This document shows positions 1 to 10,500 of a DNA stretch of 64,000 nucleotides, piece after piece. This stretch comes from an uncultured Alphaproteobacteria bacterium. GTDB taxonomy: Bacteria; Pseudomonadota; Alphaproteobacteria; RUG11792. The position numbers and the translations under genes are program-made. The stretch covers positions 186,001 to 250,000 of the forward strand of contig CALXQI010000015.1 of the NCBI GenBank assembly GCA_944390585.1, in the 5' to 3' direction. The first letter of the stretch is position 1, and the number at the start of each line of letters is the position of its first letter. The notes under the pieces are model-generated. The model saw nothing but the letters and a program-made list of their open reading frames with translations, was not told the origin of the DNA and searched no databases.

Positions 1-2
1 AG

Positions 3-173
3 AAATGCAATATGGAATACTATGGGGGCGATGATATGGATGAGATAAAGTGTTATGCAAAAGATGTTGATACGTGGTTTGTTATAAAGGATTGGAGACG
101 TGCTAATATTAGGGGGGTGGTTGAAAAAAGGATGTTTGTTAAGGCGTGTTATGAAAAAAGTGTGGCGGACTAA
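3..173 (+). CDS. C-terminal end of an unknown protein (cut by window start)
   Basis: An open frame runs in from the window edge and ends at TAA 171-173, giving 56 visible residues. The peptide is hydrophilic with several Cys, Tyr and Trp residues, and ends KACYEKSVAD. No family is recognised. The coding strand is G-rich and C-poor, like the giant coiled-coil gene at 4587-13634 and unlike most neighbours, which hints at a related kind of gene. The 5' end lies outside the window. The alternative is chance readthrough, but the codon pattern and double stop (TAA TAG) favour a real gene end. The next 109 bases up to position 282 hold nothing I recognise. Confidence 0.45.
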   Translation, partial: KCNMEYYGGDDMDEIKCYAKDVDTWFVIKDWRRANIRGVVEKRMFVKACYEKSVAD

Positions 174-282
174 TAGGAAGGGTTGGTGTTGTGTATGATG
201 GTGTGTGGAAGTGAGATGTTGTTGTCTTGTTTGGTTATAAGTTTGTGATTGTTGTGCTTCTATACGGTGTGTTGTATTTGTG

Positions 283-951
283 TTAGGATGCTGTGTCTAC
301 GTTGAATTTTTTTAGTATTACTGTGCAGAAGTTGCTTGTTGTTGTATATTTTATGAAGTCGCAGCTTGTGTATTCTGCGTTGTTGTGTGTATATTTAATT
401 TTTCCAGAGCATATATCGTCAGCAAGGGATGTGTAAGAGATGATTGATGATGTTTTTGCTAGAAGCTCGGATAGTGAAAGCAGTTCTACATATTCTTTAT
501 TATTTTTAACATTAAAACAGCAAAATATTTGTTCTATTTTATTATTTATGGGGTTATATCTGCCGCCTATTGGTAGATACTCGCTAGCAAAGTGCTGTGT
601 GGCAATTTCTTTAAAAATGACATTTGTATCTTGCATTATGCATTTAAATTCTTTATTGTACAAAATTTTATTTGAAAATCTTTCTATTATTGATATTTTA
701 CTGATAAGACCATGTTTTAGATTTTTATATATTGGATAAAGAAATTGTTTTTTTCCGTATATTCCCGTGGCTTTTACATTATTGTTAAAGATAGATTGTG
801 CTTTTAAAGCGCATTGTAGTGTTAAAAAGTCGTTTTTTGTGTTAAAAAACTGCTCTTCATTATCGTTATCTTGTATAACGTATTTTGATTGCGCGTTATA
901 ATCCAACATGCCGCTTTCTTCTACGTTATACTTTAATTTTAGAAATTTCAT
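283..951 (-). CDS. Unknown protein, last gene of a phage-like block
   Basis: A 222-residue protein with no signal peptide and no recognised family. It starts at ATG 951 behind a strong Shine-Dalgarno (AGGAGG), 12 bases downstream of the stop of the tail-hub-like gene (964-2412), so the two are almost certainly cotranscribed. The strong AAGGAGG-type ribosome site is shared with the capsid and tail-like genes just upstream. Position after a tail gene suggests a virion or GTA structural or accessory protein, but that is inference from context only. Composition is Lys/Asn/Ile-rich, typical of this genome. Confidence 0.65.
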   Translation of the reverse strand: MKFLKLKYNVEESGMLDYNAQSKYVIQDNDNEEQFFNTKNDFLTLQCALKAQSIFNNNVKATGIYGKKQFLYPIYKNLKHGLISKISIIERFSNKILYNKEFKCIMQDTNVIFKEIATQHFASEYLPIGGRYNPINNKIEQIFCCFNVKNNKEYVELLSLSELLAKTSSIISYTSLADDICSGKIKYTHNNAEYTSCDFIKYTTTSNFCTVILKKFNVDTAS

Positions 952-963
952 ATTTCCTCCTAG

Positions 964-2412
964 TTAAATAAAGTGTTGCTGGTCAATTTTGATTTTAGAA
1001 TGTTCACAAAAGTGCTGTTTTATTGGTTTTGTCACGATTGTTATGGTTGTTTGGTTAGTATTTAAAAAATTTGTGATGATTTGTTCATAATTTTCTGTGG
1101 TTAATTCTGTATTTGCGATAAAGTTTTGTAGTTTTTCTATTTGCTCTTTACCATCATTTTTTACATAAATATCTACTAAATCATTTATTGATACTGTTTG
1201 TTGTTTTGGTTTTGCAATGTCAGAAATTTGGTAGTTTGCAGGTTTGTCCATATTATCCGAAAAGCTTAAGGCTGTAACTGACATTGTTCTTAAGTTATTG
1301 CTTTCTATAGATGTAATTTTTGCAATGTGATTGCCTATTTTTACTTTTGTTTTACAGTTAATAGCGGGATTGTATGCCATTTTCCATGAAAATTTCATAT
1401 TTCTATTTGTTAGCCAGACATAATTTTTGCTCAACTCAACAATTTTTTTATACACGTCATTTCCAAATTTAGTTGAAAAAAAGCTTGTACAACTTGAATC
1501 TTTTATAAAGTCAGAAATGTTACCAAGGTTGATTTTTATTTGCTTTGTCTCCCATGCCATTCTATTTTTAACGTTAAATGCTATTGTTTCTTTTCTATAT
1601 TGATCATATCCATATGAAATTACAAGTTTGCAATCGTAAATATGTCTGTTAATGGAGAATTTTTTGTCATCAATACTAAAATTTACTGGTTGCAGATAAC
1701 TTGGATCAGTATGCAATGTATCAGATGGTTTTAGTCTTGAAAAGCTTACAAAATACTTATTTCCAGAATGATGCCTAATACCTCCTATGCGTGCCCATTG
1801 CTTTGGCCATGCATTTTCTAGTTTTAATGGAGTGAGTGTATTAATTTTTCCTCCGCTAAATTGTGATGTAATCATGTTTGATATATCAAAATCACCATAT
1901 TCTCTAGATAGCCAAGATGCTGTGACTGATACATCAAGATCTCCTACTTCTGAGTTATACTTTTCTGATTTTAGTGATCCAGAAATAATTGTATCCTCAA
2001 TATCACTTATATCTATATATTTTTCATCCAATAAAGAAACAATTTCTGTTTCTTTACATGATGAATAGTAAGGAATAGCAAGTGTTTCTTGCAATGATTG
2101 TGTTTTGTTTTCTCCAAATAGTAATTCGTCAATTTCTGATATTTCTTGTACATTGTCATCTGCTGCATTACTTATTACTGTTAAAGTTAATGTATTTCCA
2201 GTCTTTTTCCATAATTTTATATGCCCTGAAAATAATGTTTTACAATTTGCAAAGATTTCGCAAGTTGTTATGTTTTTTGGCAAGTTGTCGCAAAATATTA
2301 CTACAACAAGTTCAGGTTTATAACCCTCTTTTTCGGAAATTTTGACAGATAATATATCAGAGCCTCTTACTGTCTTATCTTTTCCGTGTAATACATAGTA
2401 AAGATCGTACAT
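964..2412 (-). CDS. Phage/GTA tail-hub-like structural protein (tentative)
   Basis: A 482-residue protein. The ATG at 2412 is chosen over an upstream in-frame ATG because AAGGAGG lies at 2418-2424, five bases before it. The N-terminal ~100 residues are beta-rich and contain the pattern lifting IFANCKTLFSGHIKLWKKTG, which resembles the 'displacement plus local shift' fold of phage tail-hub or late-control proteins. A second beta-rich region follows, then a C-terminal charged helical part. It lies between a HK97-type capsid gene and another gene with the same strong ribosome site. Function is inferred from weak pattern resemblance and the capsid neighbour; it could be another baseplate or tail component. 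Confidence 0.45.
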   Translation of the reverse strand: MYDLYYVLHGKDKTVRGSDILSVKISEKEGYKPELVVVIFCDNLPKNITTCEIFANCKTLFSGHIKLWKKTGNTLTLTVISNAADDNVQEISEIDELLFGENKTQSLQETLAIPYYSSCKETEIVSLLDEKYIDISDIEDTIISGSLKSEKYNSEVGDLDVSVTASWLSREYGDFDISNMITSQFSGGKINTLTPLKLENAWPKQWARIGGIRHHSGNKYFVSFSRLKPSDTLHTDPSYLQPVNFSIDDKKFSINRHIYDCKLVISYGYDQYRKETIAFNVKNRMAWETKQIKINLGNISDFIKDSSCTSFFSTKFGNDVYKKIVELSKNYVWLTNRNMKFSWKMAYNPAINCKTKVKIGNHIAKITSIESNNLRTMSVTALSFSDNMDKPANYQISDIAKPKQQTVSINDLVDIYVKNDGKEQIEKLQNFIANTELTTENYEQIITNFLNTNQTTITIVTKPIKQHFCEHSKIKIDQQHFI

Positions 2413-2433
2413 AATTACCTCCTTAAATATTGT

Positions 2434-2776
2434 GTTCAAAAAGTGAACAGGACCATATGGGCTGTGAAATTACTACCAATTAAGTTAGTTGTTTTTAGTT
2501 TTTTCACAACTTTGTTAACTTTATTAGTGAATTGTTAACGATTCAGCTAATGTTCAAAAAGTGAACAAGACAATATGGGTTGTGAAATTACTATCAATTA
2601 AGTTAGTTGTTTTTGGTTTTTCCACAACTTTGTTAACTTTATTAGTGAATTGTTAACGATTCAGCTAATGTTCAAAAAGTGAACAGGACCATATGAGCTG
2701 TGAAATTACTACCAATTAAGTTAGTTGTTTTTAGTTTTTCCACAGATTTGTTAACTTTATTAGTGAATTGTTAACT
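2434..2776. repeat. Three 118-bp direct tandem repeats between capsid and tail genes
   Basis: Units start at 2434, 2552 and 2670, exactly 118 bp apart, and are more than 90% identical; the third stops at 2776. Each unit opens with the 15-base palindrome GTTCAAAAAGTGAAC, contains GTTAAC twice, and carries a TTTTNCACA sequence (2500-2508, 2618-2626, 2736-2744) that fits a relaxed DnaA box (TTWTNCACA). The first palindrome ends 10 bases before the tail gene's Shine-Dalgarno on the minus strand. The block has no coding frame. It could be an operator array, an iteron-like origin element or a neutral expansion. Confidence 0.9.
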
Positions 2777-2786
2777 GCGCCCTTCC

Positions 2787-3740
2787 CTACTCCATATTTT
2801 TTTCATGAAATAATGCTTTTACTGCATTGAAGTTTGTCATTGTACCTCCTACTCGCTTTGTTGCAAAAAATTCAACAAGTGGCTTTTTTGACAAAATATC
2901 CTTTAACAGCTTGATGCCATGATGTTCTACAATTTGGTAGCACGACTTAAAATCACCAAGCAAGATAACAGGTTTGTCGTTTGTTGTAGATTTTGGCATG
3001 TCATCACAAATGGCAACTGGTATTCCAAGCAGTGTATCAGGTATGCCTCTAGCAATTGAGTTTTGCCATATATAGTTTCCATTTTTTTGATCTCTGATTT
3101 TTCTTATTATATTTGCCACTTCTCTTGACATCAGCCAGTGTGCGTTATGTGCATATGAGGAATCCAGCAATTCCAACACACTATACAATGTATCAACATC
3201 AAATTTGCCTGATATTTTTTGGATAGAGTTTTCTGCTTCATCTTCAGAAAATTGTGAGCATAAAATTCCATCAGGCTCATTGTTGCCGTTGCCGTATAAA
3301 AATGCGCGATTTTCAACAGATGCTGTTTCCATGATCAGTTTTTCTTTTATAAATGTTTCAACACTAACACTTGCATCTTCTATTGTTGATTGAGGAACAA
3401 TTGTTTTTACAAAGATTTCGTGCAATTTTATTGTTTTACTTTGTAGTATTGTATCGTTTTCTGAGTTTGCAACGTGATTTTCAATCCATCCAGATTTGCT
3501 AACATCTTTACTATCCAGTACGACAGAAAACGAGTCTCTACTTGTTTTAGCGACGCTAGCTAATGATCTGATGACAGATCTTTGCATAATCTCATGCTCT
3601 ATGTCAGTTACTAGTTTATCTGGGAGCATTATCGTATCTGATATTGCCTCACCTTTGATATAACGCAAAAATTTTGTAAATTCACTAGTAAATGTAAAAT
3701 CATCTTCAGTTAATGGTCTTGTATCTGCAGGAATAGACAT
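2787..3740 (-). CDS. HK97-family major capsid protein, short form
   Basis: A 317-residue capsid protein of the HK97 fold used by tailed phages and gene transfer agents. The N-terminal part has the F..YI..GE pattern that precedes the E-loop, followed by an extended QSTIEDASVSVETFIKEKL segment, then GNGNNEPDGIL, the 'nG...P.Gil' hallmark of the family. ATG 3740 is chosen over a GTG-type start 33 bases upstream because AAAGGAGG precedes it. At 317 residues it is shorter than typical capsids of 380-420, mainly by lacking a long N-terminal scaffolding (delta) domain. No prohead protease, terminase or tape-measure gene is adjacent. The portal gene is 18 kb away. Confidence 0.82.
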   Translation of the reverse strand: MSIPADTRPLTEDDFTFTSEFTKFLRYIKGEAISDTIMLPDKLVTDIEHEIMQRSVIRSLASVAKTSRDSFSVVLDSKDVSKSGWIENHVANSENDTILQSKTIKLHEIFVKTIVPQSTIEDASVSVETFIKEKLIMETASVENRAFLYGNGNNEPDGILCSQFSEDEAENSIQKISGKFDVDTLYSVLELLDSSYAHNAHWLMSREVANIIRKIRDQKNGNYIWQNSIARGIPDTLLGIPVAICDDMPKSTTNDKPVILLGDFKSCYQIVEHHGIKLLKDILSKKPLVEFFATKRVGGTMTNFNAVKALFHEKNME

Positions 3741-3830
3741 AATAACCTCCTTTAAAAAAACCTTGCCGTGCACGATTGCATGACATAAAAAGCTTTGTTA
3801 AAGAACGCTTTTTTGTTAGAATGGATGCAT

Positions 3831-3906
3831 GGTCGCGTAGCTCAGTTGGTAGAGCACCGCGTTCACATCGCGGTTGTCACAGGTTCGAGTCCTGTCGCGA
3901 CCACCA
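3831..3906 (+). tRNA. tRNA-Val(CAC)
   Basis: A full cloverleaf: acceptor GGTCGCG pairs with CGCGACC, D-arm GCTC/GAGC, anticodon stem CCGCG/CGCGG with loop TTCACAT (anticodon CAC), T-arm ACAGG-TTCGAGT-CCTGT, discriminator A and an encoded CCA at 3904-3906. It sits between the divergent capsid and wall-hydrolase genes. Confidence 0.95.
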
Positions 3907-3980
3907 CTAAATGGTTGTTTCGTTCTGCCAAAGCTTATTTTTAGATTAAAAAATAAATTTTTGGCATGCAAAAAGTTTTT

Positions 3981-4039
3981 TGTCCCGCTTGCTTCAAACC
4001 GTTGCTGACTGCGGCTTACAAAAAAATTATGTCCCGCTT
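3981..4039. repeat. Two copies of a short interspersed motif TGTCCCGCTT
   Basis: TGTCCCGCTT occurs at 3981-3990 and 4030-4039, both in A/T-rich flanks, in the gap between tRNA-Val and the SleB-like gene. The same decamer recurs at 23071 and 23185 (one-base variant at 23323), upstream of the portal gene. It is unusually C-rich for intergenic DNA here. Its role is unknown. Confidence 0.6.
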
Positions 4040-4105
4040 TTGTAAAAATCATGAATATTTTTTATACCATGTTTGTGTGGTTTATAAATTTTTTTTGAGG
4101 GAAAA

Positions 4106-4525
4106 ATGGATACTAGTATAGAGCGTGATGTTGACACAGTTGCAAGAACGTTATACGGAGAAGCACGCGGTGAATATAAAAATTATGGAGAAAAATCTCT
4201 AATTGCTGTTGCAAACGTAATATGTAATAGAAAAAACATAAACGGAGAGTCATTTACAAGTATTTGTACAAAGCCAAGACACTTTTCATGTTGGAATAAA
4301 TTTGATCCAAATTTGGAAATTGTAAAGCGAGTTTCTACAGCTGATGAAATTTTTTTCAAGTGTGTGGAAATTGCACAACACGCTGTGGAAAAAAATCTGC
4401 AAGATATAACGCAAGGCTCCACGCACTATTACAGCACTTTTTTGGGAAAAATCCCATATTGGGCAACAGGAATAAGACCAAGATTTATAATTGGACATCA
4501 TATTTTTCTAAAAACAAAAATATAG
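4106..4525 (+). CDS. SleB-like cell wall hydrolase
   Basis: A 139-residue single-domain protein of the Hydrolase_2/SleB family, which cleaves peptidoglycan. Family motifs in order are TVARTLYGEARGE (with the conserved catalytic-region Glu), AVANVICNR, SICTKPRHFSCWN, and a C-terminal HYY...P.WA...P...IG.H.F. There is no signal peptide. The ATG at 4106 has GAGGG seven bases upstream. Homologues are often found in alphaproteobacterial phages and GTA regions as well as on chromosomes as remodelling enzymes. Its position opposite the capsid block makes a phage- or GTA-lysis role possible, though a housekeeping role is equally open. Confidence 0.85.
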   Translation: MDTSIERDVDTVARTLYGEARGEYKNYGEKSLIAVANVICNRKNINGESFTSICTKPRHFSCWNKFDPNLEIVKRVSTADEIFFKCVEIAQHAVEKNLQDITQGSTHYYSTFLGKIPYWATGIRPRFIIGHHIFLKTKI

Positions 4526-4586
4526 ATTGTACAATTAAGTAATAAGGTTTACAATATGGAACGTGATATGTTTATTGGTAAATAGA

Positions 4587-7500
4587 ATGTCGAATACTGT
4601 AATAAAATTTGTTTTATTAATTGCATCTTTGTTTGTTGTAGGGAGTGATTGTGTTGGGACAAGTCCTAGACGTGGGCAGAATAATGCAGCAAACACGGAT
4701 GATAGAATGAGAGAGCAGAAGCAAAGTATGTTAGAAAACAAAAACCCAGGTTACACTGGAAATATGTCTCCACAAGCAGGGGAACCACCATCGCCAGTAT
4801 TGATTATAAAGAAGCCGGGTAGAGATAAAGATGGTTGTTACGCACAAGCTATGACGCCGCAAGTGAAAAAACAAACAGCGGATGTGTTGGGAAAACGGAA
4901 TAGTAAGAGTGCGGGCGGTAGTCCATTGTTGATGAAACGGCAAGGTAGTGGTGGAAGTAATGCTGGGGGTGGAACAAATGATGAAGAAAGGGAAAGGGCC
5001 TGGATTGCAGTATGGAAGCAAACTGATGTTCCGATAAATGTGATGCATGTTGGAGAACAGGTGAGTAGTGGCGGGTATACCTTTGAATGGGAACTGACAT
5101 ATGAAGGGTGGATTGCTTACGTACAATGTTTGGTTGATACATTGGCTGCGTCTGCGGTTGGAGAGACAATAGGGAGTGAAATTACACGAAGTTTAAAAAA
5201 CAACAGTTATTTGAAACAAAAAATAGGCGCAAAATTAAAAGATGGACTTGCAAAGATGAGAACGTTTGAAAGTGATAGTTTAGCTGTTTTTGATATTGAC
5301 AAAGGCATATTAACAGAATTGAAAATGTTGGTTGGTGTGTTGATGGGTGAAGAGTTTTGGAGAGATACAACAGATATTTATCGGAGGAGGGGGGAAGTTA
5401 AAAATTATTTCAGTAAGTACATAGATGCGCTGATAAAACTGAAAGAAAAACAAGCATCAATGTGTAGTGGTATAAAGGGTGTTTTGTGCTATAAGGAATG
5501 TTGTGACGGTGATGTTAAAGGAGAAGGTAGTGTTGAACGTAAAAATGGGGGAGGAAGTGGAAAGTTAAGCATACAGAGTGTTAGAGCTGTGTGCGATGTT
5601 ATCGAGAAGATGGAAAAGGAGATTGTAGAGCTTGGAGGATTAAGAAAAAGTTTGATACAGGGTGGAGCGCAAGCCAATGCTGTAAAAAGTATTGATGATA
5701 TGATAGACGCTAAAAAAGCGCAAATTGAAAAACTTGTTGCTGTTGTAGGTGGTCAAAAAGACGTGCTTAAAGAACTGAATGAAGCATGCAGTGATGTTAC
5801 TGGATTTCCTATTGAAAGGAGTGAAGAGACATATGGCAATGGACAGGTAGTGTTATCGTCCATTGCTGTGTTGAAGAAGCAAGTGCAGGAGTTGAAAAAT
5901 GAGTTGATCCGCATGAAAGGTTTTGATGAAGAGCGGGAAAAAGCAGAAGGCACGTTGTTTGATTTTGCGAAAAGTATTTCTTGTGATAATCAGTATGTAA
6001 TGCAACGCATTAGCACAAGTAGAATGACGGAAAAACAAAAAAAAGGATTACTGTATAAGTATGAAGGGAAAACTATAGAACAAATGCGACGAGAGAGGGA
6101 TATAGGAAAGTGTGTTTCGTGTTTGAAAGAATTGTTTGCCAAGGCCAAGAAACGAGTAGAAGTGATGGCGATGGGTGAAATGATAGATGAGTATAAGAGG
6201 TGTGTGAACAATGGGGAAAAAATTAGTGGTGAGTTGGAGACGGCAATAGACACGTTTGGAAATATGATAAAGTTGTGTAATTGTCAAGAAATGATAGTTA
6301 TGCAACAGAGCATAGAAGGATTATATAGGAGTGTTCAATTGTTAAATCAGATAATTATGAATAAAGGAAAAATGGATGATGGAAGTGAAATCAATGAGGG
6401 TATATTAGAGAGTAAGGAAAAGAAAGGATGTCTGCCTGATGAAGGGTATGTTGATAAAGAAAAGGGTCGTAGTATGAAGGATTACATGAAATGCGAAGAA
6501 GTTTTTGGTATTGTGAAGAGGTGTTGTGCGCATGTTAAGAAAAGGGAGGAACTGATGGCTCGACTTGTATCTGAATACTTGGTAATTAGAAACTTGGTTG
6601 AATTAAAGGTAGATCGTAATGTGAGTGATATGAAAATTGGTGATCATGGAGAAGTTTTTATGAAAGTAAGCAATGTCATTGAAGATGGACAAAAGAAACT
6701 GGAGGAAGCTAATTGTGAAATAAAAAAATTGAAAGAAGTGTTGGATGGGATAGGCAATGTTGTTAAAGTAGATGTGAATGAAGGTGGAGGTAAAGATTTT
6801 TATGAAAGGTTAAAAGAGAAGGTGGAAAAATTAGTGAGAGTAGTAATAAAGTGGAGGAAAGAGAATCAGGAGTATGAAAAACAAGTAGAAATGTTAAATG
6901 GACAATTACAAGAAATGAAACGAAAAACAGGGAATATTAGAGAAGTGGAAGTGGAGTATGATAATTTGTCTTCAAGGTTTGGAGCTTTGACAAATCGAAT
7001 GGTGGGATATGAGAATCAGGAGAAGGAGAGAATAATGAAATTGAGAAGTGAATTTACAAAAAATATGTACAATGGCATTGTTAGTTTAGATGATATGAGT
7101 GATTTGAATGTAGATAGTGGAATAGAATTATTAGCTAATGCTGTTGGTGCTGTTATGAAAGCTCGTAACGAAAATGCTGTGAAATTGCGTAGTATGAATA
7201 GATTTTTTTATTCGATTGTATCTGCTGTTGATGGTAAAACAGAACAAAGTGTAAGCGGTAGTATGATAGAAAAAGATGCATGTGAACGTGTGCAGAAAAA
7301 AGTTAAATTGTTGGCACGAATGAATGGTGAACTAAGAGAATGGTATATAGAAAACAATAGTAAAGGTGTTTTGAATACTGTGGGTGAAGAAGATAATCTA
7401 GTATGTTTGATTAGGGAATGTATAGAGCGAAGAGAAGATAATTTGAGGCGAGAATATAGAGATGTGGTAGCAATGAATATTGAAATATTAAATACGAAGG

Positions 7501-10500
7501 AAGATTTGGAAAAACAAAATGGTGAATTGATTGAACGAATGAAAAAAATGAATGAGATGCAGGAAAAGTTAAAGAAGAAGTTATTGAAGATGAAGAGTCA
7601 TAAGGTAAATATAAACAACATTGTGGAGGCGTTGAAGGATGCAGGGAAAGGAGAAGTGAGGGAAGATAATGTGACAGAGGTGCTGCGTGAGTTTGTTGAA
7701 GGAAGTAATGCCACTGCGCAGGAGGTAGAGAGTGTGAAGCAAGCGTTGGGTGTTGAAGAGAATGTAGATGTTGTGAAAGTGGCACAGGATAAGGCTAATG
7801 AGTTAAAGGAATTAAAGGAGCGAAATGACAAAGTGAGAAGTATCTTCAATGCTGGAGGTGATGTAGATATTGGTGATGTGGCACGGAGTATGGCAAATAA
7901 GGTGGAAGAATTGGAGAAGCAAAATGATGAATTGCGTAAAAAGGATGAAGATGTAAGAAACATGTTGGATTGTGAAGAAGGTGCAGATGTTAGAGAAAGT
8001 GCACAGGCTGTGAAAAGTGAACTGGATAGTCTAAGAAGTGATAGAGGCAGGTTATGTGAGATATTTAGTGTAAATGATAATGGAAAAATAAATGTTGTGG
8101 ATGAGATACGAAAGAAGGATGATGAGAAAAATAAAGTAATAGGTGACTTAGGAAATAGACTGATAGTTATAGGAGCGTCTGTTGGGGCTGAAAGTGATGG
8201 TAGTGATATTGAGAATAAAGTGCAGGAACAGGGTAATAGATTGAATAGTTTGGAAAAGCAAAATAAAAACTTAACAAAGACGATAGAAAATGTTGGCATA
8301 GCTTTTGGGTGGAATGGGGATGATATTGGTAAGGAGATTGAAGACTTGAAGACTAAACTTGATAGTGTGGAAGTTGATAACGATACTGAGAGTAGCAGTA
8401 GTGCAGATGATAAGAACAAAGAGGGTTTGCGAGCAAAGATTGATGCGTTAATTGAAAGGTGTAAGATTTTGCAGGCACAGAGTGAGGATGCTATGAATAA
8501 AAATGAAGCATTAAGTAATACAGTAAGACAAATAGCACAAGAAGTTGGTGTAAATATGGACAAAAATGGTGATGGTAATAATGTTGTAAATGCTGTAGCA
8601 CAATTGAAAGAAACAGTTGCTGAACAAGAACAGCAAATTAATTATGTTAATGAAAATATAGTTAGAGGACTTATGGATGATAAGGATAGTGATATAGATG
8701 AGGATAGGCTTAGGAAAGTTAGTAAGGTAGTGGATGATATAAGTAAAGCAAGAGACGTGATAAAAAGCCGAAATGGTGCATTTAGTAATTGGCAAGAAAC
8801 GATAGATGGTTTGATGAATGAAAATGAAGAGTTGAGTGCGGAAAACAATGTCTTTAATAGTATAGCTAATGATGTGGATGCAAAGAGTGCGGAAGAATTG
8901 AGGAAGAAAGTGGAAGGTTTGAAGAAAACACAGGAAGAAATAGAGAAGAAGTTGGATGGTGGAAATAGTAGTGGTAATTTAGTAGATGATATAGCGTCGC
9001 TAAAGCATGAACTGGATGAATTACGTGAACAAATTGAAGCGGCAAAAAGTGCATTGGGTAATACTAAGGGTGAAACAGAGAGTAATTGGGTTGATTGGGT
9101 GAGTGACCTGAAGAGGAATAACGAAAACTTGATTGGACAACTAAATGATGTGAACAACGCAGTTGGTGGTGATAGTAGTAAAGGTATTAGTGAAAGAATG
9201 GAGGAATTGAAGCGGAGGATTGGGGAATTAACTGGAACCAATTATGGAACATTAAGTGAAGGGATCGAAGGATTGGGTATTTTATATAATGATTTAAATA
9301 CTGCAAAAGAAAGTGTATTTGCGCAGTTGAATGATGCACAAAACGAGAATAGAGAATTGCAAAGCAAAGTAGATACTATAGGAAGTATTATTGGTGCAAA
9401 TGCAGAAGACGACATGCAGGCGGATGTGCAGAATTTAATAGACGACTACAATGGTGCAAAAGATCTACTAAATAGTGCTGGGTGTGCTGGAAATGGAAGT
9501 TTGCAGAGTTGTGTAAGTGCAATAATAAAGTCGCGTGATGATGTTGAGAACGAGCGCAATAGATTAATGGCACAAGTGGATGCGGTTGCATCTATCGTTG
9601 GTAGTGAAAATGTGGTTGAAGATGCAGAAAAAATGAAAGAAGCGTTAAATAAAGCTAATGAAGAAGTAAGTAATGCTAAAAAAGCATTGTGGGTTACTGG
9701 TGATGATGAAGAGGATTTAAGTGATGGGATAAATGCATTGAAGGAGCAAGTCAATGAAAGTGGTAAGAGGATTGAAACTTTGGAGAGTGAAAATGAAAAA
9801 TGGAGACAACAGGATGAGAAGATGTGTAAAGATTTGGGAATTGGCGAAGATCAGAATGCTGGAAAGGAGATTGAGGATATTGCAGTCATGTTAAATGGTA
9901 AGGGTGGAAGCAGTTTAAGAGATGTGGTTAGAGGTATGATTGAGGAAAACGAGGCACTACGTATAAGGAATAGGGAAGCTGAGAGTGAACTTGCAGCTAA
10001 GAATGATGATATGAATAAACTGCAGAGATATTTAGATGGTGTGAAAGAGGTTATTTGCAGTTCTAGTTGCAGTAATGAAAAAGTTGGTGAAGAGGTAGAA
10101 AATCTAGTTGAAGGACTTAAGTTGGAAAATCAGGAATTACAAAGTCGCAATGAACAATTGGAGAATGATAAGGAGGCTTGTGTTGCCAAATTTAATGAAG
10201 TTGAAAATGACAAAAATTGGATTATGGAACAGTTTAGTAAATGGGGTGGTACAGAAAATTGGAAAGAGAATGTGGAGAATATGAGGAAGAAGGTTGAGAA
10301 ATTTAATGAGATTGAAGATATAGTAAATGGCTGGGATGATGGCTTTGGTAGTGATTCTGAAAGTGAGTATGATGATATATTGAATGATAGTCCAAGAAGT
10401 GATTTAGATAAAAACCCGGGAAATGAGAATGATAATATTACGTCGAATAATGATTTGAGTGCTACTAGTGGTGACACAGGTGGTAGTTTAGGTGTGAATC

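Noticed and set aside
2434-2776. CRISPR array or LexA-box array
   Set aside because: The units are adjoining 118-bp direct repeats with no unique spacers. The palindrome is GTTC-N7-GAAC, whereas alphaproteobacterial LexA boxes are direct GTTC-N7-GTTC.
3831-3906. tRNA-Val as a phage attachment site
   Set aside because: No second copy of the tRNA 3' end and no integrase were seen in the window.
3816-4052. Antisense frame over tRNA-Val with a DRTRTCD-like peptide
   Set aside because: This is the well-known spurious protein produced by translating the reverse strand of a tRNA; no ribosome site supports it.
7598-8563. Long Ser/Leu/Phe-rich minus-strand frames inside the giant gene
   Set aside because: They are mirror images of the Glu/Asn/Lys-rich coding strand and lack starts, ribosome sites and family features.
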